From Clostridium aciditolerans (GTDB taxonomy: Bacteria > Bacillota > Clostridia > Clostridiales > Clostridiaceae): DNA of 64,000 nucleotides. The stretch is taken from NCBI RefSeq assembly GCF_016316925.1, contig NZ_JAEEGB010000001.1:74872-138871 (forward strand), given 5' to 3'. A model generated the notes under the pieces. It was not told the origin of the DNA, searched no databases, and worked only from the letters and a program-made list of their open reading frames with translations. Positions 1-7,684 of this stretch are shown here, one piece after another. Within the stretch, counting starts at the first letter, position 1. Each line of letters starts with the position of its first letter. The position numbers and the translations under genes are program-made.

Positions 1-31
1 TTATAAATATAGCAAAAACTTTGTCATTTAA

Positions 32-98
32 AAATTAAACATCCAAAAAGACATAATTCTGGTTAAAACCTTCCTAATGCTTTTTGGATGTTTAATTT
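32..98 (-). terminator. Rho-independent terminator after phoH
   Basis: A perfect 19-bp inverted repeat (32-50 with 80-98) encloses a 29-nt loop. On the minus strand it is followed by a T-rich run. It lies just downstream of the phoH stop and should end that transcript. Confidence 0.7.
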
Positions 99-144
99 CT
101 CATATATTTTTAATTGTTTTATAAATTTAGCAATATTACTACAC

Positions 145-1521
145 TTAAAGCCTTTTTGAAGCTTCATAAGCTAATGGAGACCTTTCACATTCGTCATATT
201 TTAAAGTTACTTGATAACACAGAGCACTTCCTTTCATTTTTTCTGATGCATAACAGAGTCCATTTGATCTAGAGTCTAAAAATGGATGATCTATCTGCTC
301 TGGATCTCCTATCAAAATAAGCTTTGTACCGACCCCAACTCTAGTTATAATAGATTTTACTTGCTTTGGTGTAAGATTTTGTGCTTCATCTATAATAACC
401 CAATTTTTAACTATAGACCTTCCTCTTAAATATGCAACTGCTTCTGTAGTTATAATTCTTCTATCAAACAACTCTTTTATTTTATCAGATAATTCCTTTT
501 CATTTTTATATCTTTCCTTCTCATCTGAATCCACCAATATCTCTAGATTATCCAATACTGGCCTCATAAAAGGTGATATTTTTTCCTGTTCTGTTCCAGG
601 CAAAAATCCTATATCCTCATCCATTGTAACATTAGGCCTGCAAACTAAAATCCTTCTAAATTGATCTTTTCCTTCCTCCATAATCTTGTCTAAACCTACT
701 GCAAGTGAAAAAAGCGTCTTAGCCGTACCAGCTGGACCTTTTATTATTACTAATGGAGCTTTTTCTGCATCTGTGTATAATGCTTCTAGTATAAACCTTT
801 GTCCTACATTTCTAGCATTAACTCCTAGTGGTATATTATCTTTATGATATAGCTGTACTATTCTATTTCCATCAAATCTTCCCAATGCTGTTTGTTTTGG
901 GTTATGGAGGCAGTGTATTATAATAAATTGATTGTTGTCTAAATTAGGTTTCAAGTATTTATCAAGCTCAACTGAATAACATAACAGATCATCTATATTC
1001 ATAAATTTTTTACGGTAAAATTCTGATATTTTCTCAGATGTTGCATAAACATCCATGCGTCCCGTATATTGACTTTCATGATCTGGAACAACTTTTTCAT
1101 GAAAGTCCTCTACATCTATGTTAACTGTATCAGCTTTAATTCTTTCAAAGGTATCTTTTGTAATTAAGCAAACATTTTTCCCTTGCTCCTTTAGACCTTT
1201 GCATACCTGTATTATTCTGTTATCAGGCTTAGTTTTATCCCAAGATGGTGGAATTTGTGTATCATAATGATTCATTTCAACCCTAAGCTTTCCACCACCG
1301 GGCAGTTCTACCCCCTTATTGAGATTACCTTCTTTTCTAAGGCTGTCTATCAACCTTGCCGCATGTCTCGCATTAGCTCCAAGGTCATTTTTGTCTTTCT
1401 TAAAACTGTCTAACTCCTCAAGCACAACCTCAGGTATGACTATATCATTATCTCCAAAGGTAAAAATTGCTCCTGGTGAGTACAGAATAACATTGGTATC
1501 TAAAACATAGGTCTTCTTCAA
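145..1521 (-). CDS. PhoH family protein with N-terminal PIN domain (YlaK type)
   Basis: The protein has about 458 residues. The N-terminal 140 or so form a PIN-type nuclease domain, with the opening motif YVLDTNVILYSP and further acidic residues. The C-terminal half is a PhoH P-loop ATPase, with Walker A GPAGTAKT near residue 262 and Walker B VIIDEAQN. The Walker A motif has Ala where Gly is usual. Relatives are thought to be RNA-acting PIN-ATPases, but the substrate here is unknown. The ATG at 1527 sits only one base after AAGGAGG, so the TTG at 1521, seven bases after it, is the more likely start. The leader consists largely of a nested hairpin repeat. Family call is firm; start choice is moderate. 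Confidence 0.92.
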   Translation of the reverse strand: MKKTYVLDTNVILYSPGAIFTFGDNDIVIPEVVLEELDSFKKDKNDLGANARHAARLIDSLRKEGNLNKGVELPGGGKLRVEMNHYDTQIPPSWDKTKPDNRIIQVCKGLKEQGKNVCLITKDTFERIKADTVNIDVEDFHEKVVPDHESQYTGRMDVYATSEKISEFYRKKFMNIDDLLCYSVELDKYLKPNLDNNQFIIIHCLHNPKQTALGRFDGNRIVQLYHKDNIPLGVNARNVGQRFILEALYTDAEKAPLVIIKGPAGTAKTLFSLAVGLDKIMEEGKDQFRRILVCRPNVTMDEDIGFLPGTEQEKISPFMRPVLDNLEILVDSDEKERYKNEKELSDKIKELFDRRIITTEAVAYLRGRSIVKNWVIIDEAQNLTPKQVKSIITRVGVGTKLILIGDPEQIDHPFLDSRSNGLCYASEKMKGSALCYQVTLKYDECERSPLAYEASKRL

Positions 1522-1538
1522 AATCATTCCTCCTTCCA

Positions 1539-1675
1539 GTCGGAAGACTGAGCAATTAAATCACTGGGATGCCTAGCCAGTTTCCTCTGCTAGGCATCTC
1601 GTTAAAGTCCATTTAGGACTTTAACCTCGCTCCCGCTCGCTAATTGCTCGTTAAAGCCCTTTTAGGGCTTTAACC
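1539..1675 (-). repeat. Nested hairpin repeat element (two units) in the phoH leader
   Basis: Read on the minus strand, an outer unit starts with a hairpin (1650-1674, arms GTTAAAGCCC and GGGCTTTAAC). The arm GAGCAATTA follows. An inner unit is then inserted, with its own hairpin (1601-1625, arms GTTAAAGTCC and GGACTTTAAC) and its own perfect 10-bp stem (1568-1577 with 1589-1598). The outer arm then closes as TAATTGCTC (1550-1558 with 1641-1649). The right end CAGTCTTCCGACT runs straight into the AAGGAGG of phoH. A possible TATAAT -10 box (1696-1701) lies just upstream, so most of the 5' UTR would be this element. It is related to the repeat at 3618-3834. Confidence 0.8.
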
Positions 1676-1751
1676 TCCCCTCTTCCATTACTACTATTAT
1701 ATTCAGCTAATTTAATAAATGTATTAAAATTTATTAAATTAATATTTTATT

Positions 1752-1784
1752 ATAAAAAAATAACAGGTATATAACCTGCTATTT
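1752..1784 (-). terminator. Terminator of znuA
   Basis: A short hairpin (CAGGT/ACCTG core within ATAGCAGGT...ACCTGTTAT) is followed on the minus strand by seven T residues. It overlaps the znuA stop codon at 1779. Confidence 0.65.
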
Positions 1785-2711
1785 CAGACTTTCATAAACC
1801 TTTTCTAAATTTTCTTTCATGCTTTGTAAATAATCTTTTCCATCCTCTTGACTTTCTGTAGTATATATTTTTTCAACTTTTGCGTTAACCTCTTTAGCTA
1901 AAGTTTCTGATACTTTTGGACTAGCCATATCCTCCATAAATATAGTTTTAACATTATTCTTTTTACAGTAGTCTATAAGCTTCTGCATTCTTTTTGGAGT
2001 TGGCTCTCCCTCAGCAAATACATTTTCTACACTATTTTGATTTAAATTAAAGTCCCTACAGAAATACGCAAATGCCGCATGACCAGTTACAAAGTTTTTA
2101 TTTTTAACTCCACTAAATTTCTGTTTATATTCATTTAACATAGCATCAAGCTTAGATGCAAACTCATTATAGTTTTTTTCATAGTAGTCTTTATTTGATG
2201 GATCAACTTTAATTAGCGCTTCTTCTATGTTCTTTGATTCTATTTTAGCCATACTTAAACTTATCCATGTATGTGGGTCATATTGTCCATGCTCCTTTAC
2301 GGAATCTTCATCTGTGTTTTTTATTGGATCACAACCTTTAGATGCTTCGACCACCACTAAGTCCTTATTATTTACTGCATTTAAAGATTTCTCCACCCAT
2401 CCTTCCATTCCAAATCCGTTGTATATAAATATTTGAGCCTTACTTAAGTTTGCTAAGTCTTTAGGCTTTGGTTCAAAATCATGAGGTTCTGTTCCATTAG
2501 GCACGATTACTTGAACATCAACCTTATCCTTTCCCACTGCTTTTGCAAACTGTGACAAAGCATTAAAACTTGTCATTACTTTAATTTTTTTATCATTACT
2601 TTCAAAAGTATTTTTATCTTTTGCAGAGGCATCCCCACTCTTATTTCCACAGGCCGTTAAGCTAAGTATCAGAAATAGTGTTATTATTAGCAGCCCCATT
2701 TTTTTTATCAT
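1779..2711 (-). CDS. znuA: Zinc/manganese-type ABC transporter substrate-binding lipoprotein (ZnuA/AdcA family)
   Basis: A 310-residue secreted lipoprotein with a signal peptide ending in the lipobox LTAC-G, so it is probably anchored outside the membrane. It is a cluster A-I metal-binding protein with metal-ligand candidates in GTEPHDFEP, DPHTW, TGHAAF and FMEDMASPK. The long His-rich loop of some ZnuA proteins is nearly absent (only EHGQYDPH). It is divergent from the matching ATPase and permease genes. The RBS is AGGAGG, ten bases before ATG. The promoter and a 7-1-7 dyad lie upstream. Zinc is likeliest, but manganese or iron cannot be excluded. Confidence 0.88.
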   Translation of the reverse strand: MIKKMGLLIITLFLILSLTACGNKSGDASAKDKNTFESNDKKIKVMTSFNALSQFAKAVGKDKVDVQVIVPNGTEPHDFEPKPKDLANLSKAQIFIYNGFGMEGWVEKSLNAVNNKDLVVVEASKGCDPIKNTDEDSVKEHGQYDPHTWISLSMAKIESKNIEEALIKVDPSNKDYYEKNYNEFASKLDAMLNEYKQKFSGVKNKNFVTGHAAFAYFCRDFNLNQNSVENVFAEGEPTPKRMQKLIDYCKKNNVKTIFMEDMASPKVSETLAKEVNAKVEKIYTTESQEDGKDYLQSMKENLEKVYESLK

Positions 2712-2773
2712 AATATATCAGCCTCCTGATTTTTATTATTTATATTAAATAACAAATAATTTTTAAGTGTAGT

Positions 2774-2788
2774 TGCAAATAATTTGCA
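2774..2788. promoter_or_regulatory. Fur-family (Zur-like) operator candidate
   Basis: A perfect 7-1-7 palindrome, TGCAAAT-A-ATTTGCA, has the same geometry as Fur/Zur/PerR boxes. It lies a few bases downstream of the -10 box of znuA, in the divergent znuA/znuCB control region. A bound repressor could block znuA transcription and perhaps znuCB. The regulator itself is not in the window. Confidence 0.55.
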
Positions 2789-2797
2789 TCTGGATAT

Positions 2798-2826
2798 ATA
2801 ATAATATTGTATGTTTTTTTTGTCAA
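2798..2826 (-). promoter_or_regulatory. SigmaA-type promoter of znuA
   Basis: On the minus strand, TTGACA (2821-2826) and TATTAT (2798-2803) are separated by exactly 17 bases. The predicted start site is near 2791, directly before the 7-1-7 operator candidate. Confidence 0.65.
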
Positions 2827-2925
2827 TGATATTTAATAGTATTATTGTTTATTGAATACATTATGTAATATAATAGTTATTATTTACATAATTTTGAAAA
2901 ATATAAAACAGGAGGAAACTTATTT

Positions 2926-3579
2926 ATGGTTGAAATTAAAAATTTAAATTTTTCATATACAGGAAATAAACCATATATACTTAATAATGTAAATTTAAAT
3001 ATACGGGATGGAAGTTATGTATCTATACTTGGCGAAAATGGTAGTGCAAAAACTACTCTTTTAAAGCTTGTATTAAATTTGCTCAATCCTTCTAGTGGAA
3101 ATATAGCTTTACATACTGATAGAATTGGATATGTTCCCCAAAGAGTTGAAAGTTTTAATTCTCAATTTCCTATCACTGTCACTGAAATGCTAAGCTGTCA
3201 TATGAAAATTTTAAGGCTGAAAAATCTAAAAACAATTCATAGAAGTTTAGACGCTGTAGGAATGGAAAGTTTTCAGCATACTCTAATAGGAGATATGTCT
3301 GGTGGACAGCAACAAAAAATATTCATTGCTCGAGCTTTAATGGGTAATCCCAAATTACTGATACTTGATGAGCCATCTACTGGTATTGATATACAAAGTC
3401 AAAAAGAAATATACAGCATAATTAAACATTTAAATGTACATTTAGGCATAACAGTATTAGCTGTAGAACATAATCTTAAAGCTGCTTTAGATTGTTCCAC
3501 ACATATTTGCATTATGGATAGTGGTTCTGCAAGTTTATACACAATAGAAGAATATAAAAGAATTATAAGAGTTTCCTAG
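2926..3579 (+). CDS. znuC: Metal ABC transporter ATP-binding protein (ZnuC family)
   Basis: A 217-residue ABC ATPase. Walker A is GENGSAKT at residues 36-43, with Ala replacing the usual second Gly. The signature is MSGGQQQK near 125 and Walker B is LLILDEPS near 147. The cytoplasmic ATPase would power uptake with the ZnuA-like protein and the permease downstream. The RBS is GGAGG, about 10 bases before ATG. The gap to the permease gene is 274 bases and is filled by the nested hairpin repeat, unusual inside an otherwise simple operon. Confidence 0.9.
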   Translation: MVEIKNLNFSYTGNKPYILNNVNLNIRDGSYVSILGENGSAKTTLLKLVLNLLNPSSGNIALHTDRIGYVPQRVESFNSQFPITVTEMLSCHMKILRLKNLKTIHRSLDAVGMESFQHTLIGDMSGGQQQKIFIARALMGNPKLLILDEPSTGIDIQSQKEIYSIIKHLNVHLGITVLAVEHNLKAALDCSTHICIMDSGSASLYTIEEYKRIIRVS

Positions 3580-3617
3580 TTAATATAATAAATTATCAAA
3601 ACAAAAATTATTTTGGA

Positions 3618-3834
3618 GGTTGAAGTCCTAAATGGACTTTAACGGGTAATTTTGCTAGGTAAAAGTTCTAAATGAACTTTTACGGATAACTTGTGAGGTC
3701 AAAGTTCTAAATGAACTTTGGCGGATAACTTGTGAGCTGGGGCGAACGTCTTAAGTTATCCAGTGCCCGAAGGGAAGCGAAAATCTTAAGTTACCCAGTG
3801 CCCGAAGAGAAACAAGCAAAATTACCCAGTGTTC
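3618..3834 (+). repeat. Triply nested hairpin repeat element between znuC and znuB
   Basis: Three units are stacked inside each other. Each starts with a hairpin of loop TAAAT (3619-3643, 3659-3683, 3698-3722), followed by the left arm of a second stem. The right arms appear in reverse order. The outer pair is 3644-3656 with 3815-3827 (13 bp, perfect), the middle pair 3684-3692 with 3788-3796 (one mismatch), and the inner pair 3723-3731 with 3753-3761 (9 bp, perfect). Each right arm is followed by CAGTG plus CCCGA or TTCCGACT. The outer right end abuts the RBS of znuB, exactly as in the phoH leader. No coding potential was seen. Confidence 0.85.
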
Positions 3835-3853
3835 CGACTAAAAGGAGGAAAAA

Positions 3854-4645
3854 ATGTTACAGTATGGTTTTATGCAGAATGCAATTATTGCAGGAGTATT
3901 TATAGCTATTTTATGTCCTGCAGTAGGTGTTTTTCTTGTGCTTAAGAGATATTCTATGATGGGGGATGCTTTATCACATGCTTCTTTTGCAGGAGTCGCT
4001 TTAGGGCTAATTCTTGGATATAATCCAATAATTTGTGCTTTTATATTCACCTCCATATGTGGTCTTTTAATTGAATTTTTAAGAGATTATTATAAAAAAT
4101 ACGCAGAACTAATACTTGTAATTGTAATGACCTTATCTATAGGTATAGCCATTACATTAATAAGTACTGGTAAAACTAATGCTAACGTTAACTCTTACTT
4201 ATTTGGAAGCATATTAACAGTTTCAAAAAATGAGCTTTATACAGTTTTTGCACTGAGCATTATCTCAGTTATAGCTCTTTCATTGCTTTACAATCATCTT
4301 CTTTACATAACTTTTGATGAAAATGGGGCAAAAATTGCTGGAGTAAAAGTTAGACTTATAAATTACCTTTTTGCTCTACTTGTTGGTGCAACAGTCTCCG
4401 TATCTATAAGAATAATGGGTATCTTAGTCATATCATCTATGATAGCGATGCCTGTTGCTGCAGCTCTTCAATTGCACAAAGGGTTTAAAACCACATTAAT
4501 ATTTTCTATAATTTTTGGATTCATAGATATTGTTGTTGGATTATTTCTGTCCTATTTTATTAATAGTGCTCCAGGAGGAACTATAGCTTTAACATCTGTG
4601 GCGCTGCTTCTCGTAGTACTATTAAGCAAAAAGACTGTAAGTTAA
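3854..4645 (+). CDS. znuB: Metal ABC transporter permease (ZnuB family)
   Basis: A 263-residue protein with about seven or eight hydrophobic segments. It has the family features GDALSHASFAGVALG near the N-terminus and a small-residue-rich C-terminal region (SAPGGTIAL). It forms the membrane channel for ZnuC and the ZnuA lipoprotein. Its RBS AAGGAGG directly follows the end of the nested hairpin element, so folding of that element could affect translation (inference). A bidirectional terminator follows. Confidence 0.9.
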   Translation: MLQYGFMQNAIIAGVFIAILCPAVGVFLVLKRYSMMGDALSHASFAGVALGLILGYNPIICAFIFTSICGLLIEFLRDYYKKYAELILVIVMTLSIGIAITLISTGKTNANVNSYLFGSILTVSKNELYTVFALSIISVIALSLLYNHLLYITFDENGAKIAGVKVRLINYLFALLVGATVSVSIRIMGILVISSMIAMPVAAALQLHKGFKTTLIFSIIFGFIDIVVGLFLSYFINSAPGGTIALTSVALLLVVLLSKKTVS

Positions 4646-4729
4646 ATTTGAGATCTTAGAATACTTGTTTAGTTATTCAAGAGGCAATTAAAGAGAGGCT
4701 TATGAATAAATAACAAAATGTTTTTCTAA

Positions 4730-4767
4730 AAAAGAGCAGACTGATATTAAATTATCTCTGCTCTTTT
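4730..4767. terminator. Bidirectional terminator between znuB and the DUF3793 gene
   Basis: AAAAGAGCAGA (4730-4740) pairs with TCTGCTCTTTT (4757-4767), giving an 11-bp stem with A/T tracts on both sides. It overlaps the stop codon of the convergent minus-strand gene. Confidence 0.8.
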
Positions 4768-5404
4768 AATACATTATTATTTCTCTCTTTTTATTTTCTA
4801 CAATTAAAGACGGCAGCATACCTTGTAGTACAGACTTAACTATAGTATGTTTTGCATTATCATAGTTGATAAACTTTTTCTCAGCATAATGAACATTATC
4901 ATAAACCTTCCAGTATCCAGATAATAGACTCTTTTGATCAGGATTATCCATAAAACAAACCACATCTCTCAATGGAAAACCTAGAAATATTCCCATTTCA
5001 TGCGGACAAAAGTACTTAAATCTTTCCTTCAGTAATTGCAGCATCTCATCTACACTTAAATTTTTGTTATAACCAAATTTCTTTAGAAACTTTATATTTT
5101 CATCCTGATAAATAATTTTAGAAAGCATATCCCTGTCATAAATAAATAAAGTTTTACTTTCAAATCTTTTCTTTATTTCGTATATTTCTAGTTCACTTAT
5201 AGATAAAAAATCTTCCCTATATCTTTCCCACAATAAGTTCAAGTTTCTCTTGTTCTTACCTAATGTAATTATACAGGATGGTTTATCGCTTAGTAGTGTA
5301 GGCGCTACATGATAGAGAATAACGCCAAATAGATACTCTTTGTCATTCATGTTCTTTAACTTATCCATATATTCTTCTAGTGGTGATTTATTCATAATAA
5401 TCAT
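4766..5404 (-). CDS. DUF3793 family protein
   Basis: A 212-residue predicted soluble protein with no signal peptide. The motif CPHEMGIFLGFPLRDVVCF in the C-terminal half is characteristic of DUF3793, a family of unknown function found mainly in Firmicutes. A central YDRDML and a DEMLQLLKERF helix are also visible. It is monocistronic, between the metal transporter and yitT. Two ATG codons lie close together (residues 1 and 4) behind AAAAGGTAG, so the start may shift by three codons. No function is assigned. Confidence 0.75.
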   Translation of the reverse strand: MIIMNKSPLEEYMDKLKNMNDKEYLFGVILYHVAPTLLSDKPSCIITLGKNKRNLNLLWERYREDFLSISELEIYEIKKRFESKTLFIYDRDMLSKIIYQDENIKFLKKFGYNKNLSVDEMLQLLKERFKYFCPHEMGIFLGFPLRDVVCFMDNPDQKSLLSGYWKVYDNVHYAEKKFINYDNAKHTIVKSVLQGMLPSLIVENKKREIIMY

Positions 5405-5493
5405 CTACCTTTTAATAGTGTTTTTAGTTTTCCCTATGTAGAAAAAAATATAAATAACAATACATGGATAAAATTTCACTAATCAGAATATAA

Positions 5494-5521
5494 AAATTGC
5501 CCCCTAGTTTTGAAACTAGGG
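5494..5521 (-). terminator. Terminator after the YitT family gene
   Basis: CCCTAGTTT (5502-5510) and AAACTAGGG (5513-5521) form a strong stem. On the minus strand it is followed by GG and then AATTTTTA. It lies 50 bases downstream of the yitT-like stop. Confidence 0.65.
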
Positions 5522-5569
5522 AGCGCAAACTACCATCTGGGGGATGATAAATTCTAGCAATATTAAATT

Positions 5570-6421
5570 TTAAAATGCTGCGGCCTTAAAGCCTTTTCCT
5601 TTTACTTCAGCAGTATCCATTATTGATACTACTGCACTCGAATCTATATCTTCAATTAAGTTTTTAGCTTGTTCAATTTCTTTTGGTGTTAAGATACAGT
5701 ATATAACTTTCTTTTTATCACCAGTATAGGCGCCTTCACCGTAAAGGTAAGTTACACCTCTACCCAGCTTATCTAGTATAACCTGTTTTATTTTATCACT
5801 GTTTTGAGTTACTACTAGCACTACCTTTTCCTTATCAAAGCCTTGAATTATTTTATCTATTACTGCAGTGCTCATATACATTGAAATTAAAGTGTATATA
5901 GCTGTCTCCAAGCTTCCTATAAATACTCCCATAGTTACTATTACTACATTAATCATAAATGCTATTCTTCCTATGGACATACCATATTTTTTCTTAACTA
6001 CTACTGCTATAATATCTGTTCCTCCTTGTGAGGCTCTATTTTTAAATATGATTCCTGCACCGAGACCTGTTAAAATTCCTCCACATAAAGCAGAAAGTAA
6101 GGGATCAGCCATATAATAAAGATTATGAAAATTTCTTGTAAATATTAGGGATAGAGACATTGCTGCCATTCCAATAAAGCTGAAAATACCAAATTCCTTG
6201 TCTATAGCCCTTATTCCTATTAAAAATATAGGTATATTTATAAGAATTACAGAATAGCCTGAGGACATTGTAGTTAAATACTGTAAAATTATTGCTATTC
6301 CAGCTACCCCTCCACTCAAAAATTTATGTGGTATTATAAATATATTAACTCCGATAGAATATATTAAACTGCCGACAACTATCATCGCAACTCTTAATAG
6401 ATTTTCCTTTTTAATTAACAT
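5570..6421 (-). CDS. YitT family membrane protein (DUF161 plus DUF2179)
   Basis: A 283-residue protein. About five hydrophobic segments fill the first 200 residues, including GGVAGIAIIL and GGTDIIAVV. A cytoplasmic DUF2179 domain follows (about 215-275), with the GVTYLYGEGAYTG and LTPKE motifs. Family function is unknown; transport or sensing is often suggested. It is a single gene with RBS AAGGAGG. The 417-base upstream region carries a nested dyad. Confidence 0.85.
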   Translation of the reverse strand: MLIKKENLLRVAMIVVGSLIYSIGVNIFIIPHKFLSGGVAGIAIILQYLTTMSSGYSVILINIPIFLIGIRAIDKEFGIFSFIGMAAMSLSLIFTRNFHNLYYMADPLLSALCGGILTGLGAGIIFKNRASQGGTDIIAVVVKKKYGMSIGRIAFMINVVIVTMGVFIGSLETAIYTLISMYMSTAVIDKIIQGFDKEKVVLVVTQNSDKIKQVILDKLGRGVTYLYGEGAYTGDKKKVIYCILTPKEIEQAKNLIEDIDSSAVVSIMDTAEVKGKGFKAAAF

Positions 6422-6774
6422 CTAATGATGCCTCCTTAACAAAAACAATGTATTAATCCATTTTATAAACAATTATGTAAAAGTATTAAATAGTTAGAAG
6501 GCATATATTAAATAATTATACATAGGAAGTCTTTGTTGTTGCGCCTTCTAGCTACTATATAAATTCTATAATATTCCCTTCAAATAGTCAATGGACTCAT
6601 AATTGGACTAATCCATATATCCAATCATTTAAAAGTCCATTTGTCGATATTTATTAATTAAACATATTATCTCTTTAATATATGCCCTATTTCTAATGAA
6701 TTCTCAATTTCCTTATTATAGAAAATTCATATTTTACAGACAATTCATCCGGATCAATAATATCTTAATAAATA
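6422..6774. other. Intergenic region with a nested dyad
   Basis: No convincing gene is present. The only structure seen is a nested inverted repeat. AATGGACT (6590-6597) pairs with AGTCCATT (6634-6641), and inside it ATTGGA (6602-6607) pairs with TCCAAT (6620-6625). It could be an operator or a structured 5' region for the minus-strand yitT-like gene. Confidence 0.4.
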
Positions 6775-6820
6775 AAAAATTAAGGCATAGTATATACTTC
6801 TACAAGATATACTATGCCTT
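6775..6820 (-). terminator. Terminator after the FTR1 family gene
   Basis: A 14-bp perfect stem, AAGGCATAGTATAT (6782-6795) with its complement (6807-6820), has an 11-nt loop. On the minus strand it is followed by AATTTTTTATT, directly downstream of the FTR1-type gene. Confidence 0.75.
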
Positions 6821-6838
6821 TATATTCTCTGTAGTTAA

Positions 6839-7540
6839 TTATAACTTTTTAATATACTTTTTCATCATATCCTTCAAGAATATATAAAGAGTTGGAATAG
6901 CATAAATCAACTCTCCTGCTCTTTCAATTGCCCCTCCCATAGAAGGCATTAACTCTGCAAGACCTTCTCCAAACATCAAAGCACCTATTAGTATTAAAAT
7001 TATTGTTAGTGCATTAAATATTAATTCTATACTGAGTTTTAGGGTTTGCTTGTACACTAGATACATTAGAACAATTGAAATCAAAGCTCCTAATATTATA
7101 CCAATTGCTATATTTAGAGCTGCTTCATTTATAAAAGGTAAAGTAAAAATAGTTATTTCCAAGCTCTCTCTAAATATTGTCAAAAATGCAAGTGTAAATA
7201 AACTTACAGCTGTAATCTTTACATTCACATTATCTTCTTCTTTAGTTGGCAGAGCTTTACTTTGCTTTCTTAAAAGAACTATGCTGTATAATATCAAAGC
7301 TGCCAAAAATAACATCATAGCCCCTTGAAATATATGCTGTACTGATGCATCTATAGACTTAGCTTGATCAAATATAATTACCCCAGTTAAAATACTTAAA
7401 GCAACTCCACTACCTGAACCAACATATAGATACTTCTTCAAGTCTTCTCTATTTATCTTAGAAAGGTATACTAAGAGCGGAACAATAACCAGTAGCATTT
7501 CAAAGCTTTCTCTAAAGGCAATAATCATAGTCGTAACCAT
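6839..7540 (-). CDS. FTR1 family iron permease
   Basis: A 233-residue integral membrane protein with about seven hydrophobic segments and the two hallmark acidic motifs, FRESFE (N-terminal) and FRESLE (middle), equivalent to REGLE. The family moves iron across the membrane, usually with an oxidase or lipoprotein partner. No such partner (EfeO/EfeB) is adjacent, as often in anaerobes. The start at 7540 is chosen because AGGGGGTGAG precedes it; a longer frame to 7570 lacks an RBS. No clear Fur box was seen upstream. Confidence 0.85.
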   Translation of the reverse strand: MVTTMIIAFRESFEMLLVIVPLLVYLSKINREDLKKYLYVGSGSGVALSILTGVIIFDQAKSIDASVQHIFQGAMMLFLAALILYSIVLLRKQSKALPTKEEDNVNVKITAVSLFTLAFLTIFRESLEITIFTLPFINEAALNIAIGIILGALISIVLMYLVYKQTLKLSIELIFNALTIILILIGALMFGEGLAELMPSMGGAIERAGELIYAIPTLYIFLKDMMKKYIKKL

Positions 7541-7649
7541 TTTCTCACCCCCTAGTTTAAAAATTTTCAAATAGCCTTTGTTTCATAATAAGCAGAAATA
7601 GCGAAAATGTTACAAAATTTTGATTAAGTTCTGTTCAAATTTTAGCTAT

Positions 7650-7682
7650 TAATAAACTAAAAGAGGGTTACAAAACCCTCTT
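7650..7682 (-). terminator. Terminator of the cobalamin operon
   Basis: AAGAGGGTT (7661-7669) pairs with AACCCTCTT (7674-7682) around a 4-nt loop. On the minus strand TTTTAGTTTATT follows. It begins four bases beyond the cobO stop and closes the 24-kb operon. Confidence 0.75.
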
Positions 7683-7684
7683 GT

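Noticed and set aside
1539-3834. Nested repeats as a CRISPR array or a transposon with transposase
   Set aside because: Units are nested rather than spaced by unique spacers, and no coding frame for cas or transposase genes is nearby.
6696-6887. Plus-strand 63-codon frame in the gap before the FTR1 gene
   Set aside because: It has no RBS, runs through a terminator and into the antisense of the FTR1 gene, and shows only A/T-driven composition.
7541-7660. Fur box upstream of the FTR1-type gene
   Set aside because: No 7-1-7 or GATAAT-type repeat could be found by eye in this gap.
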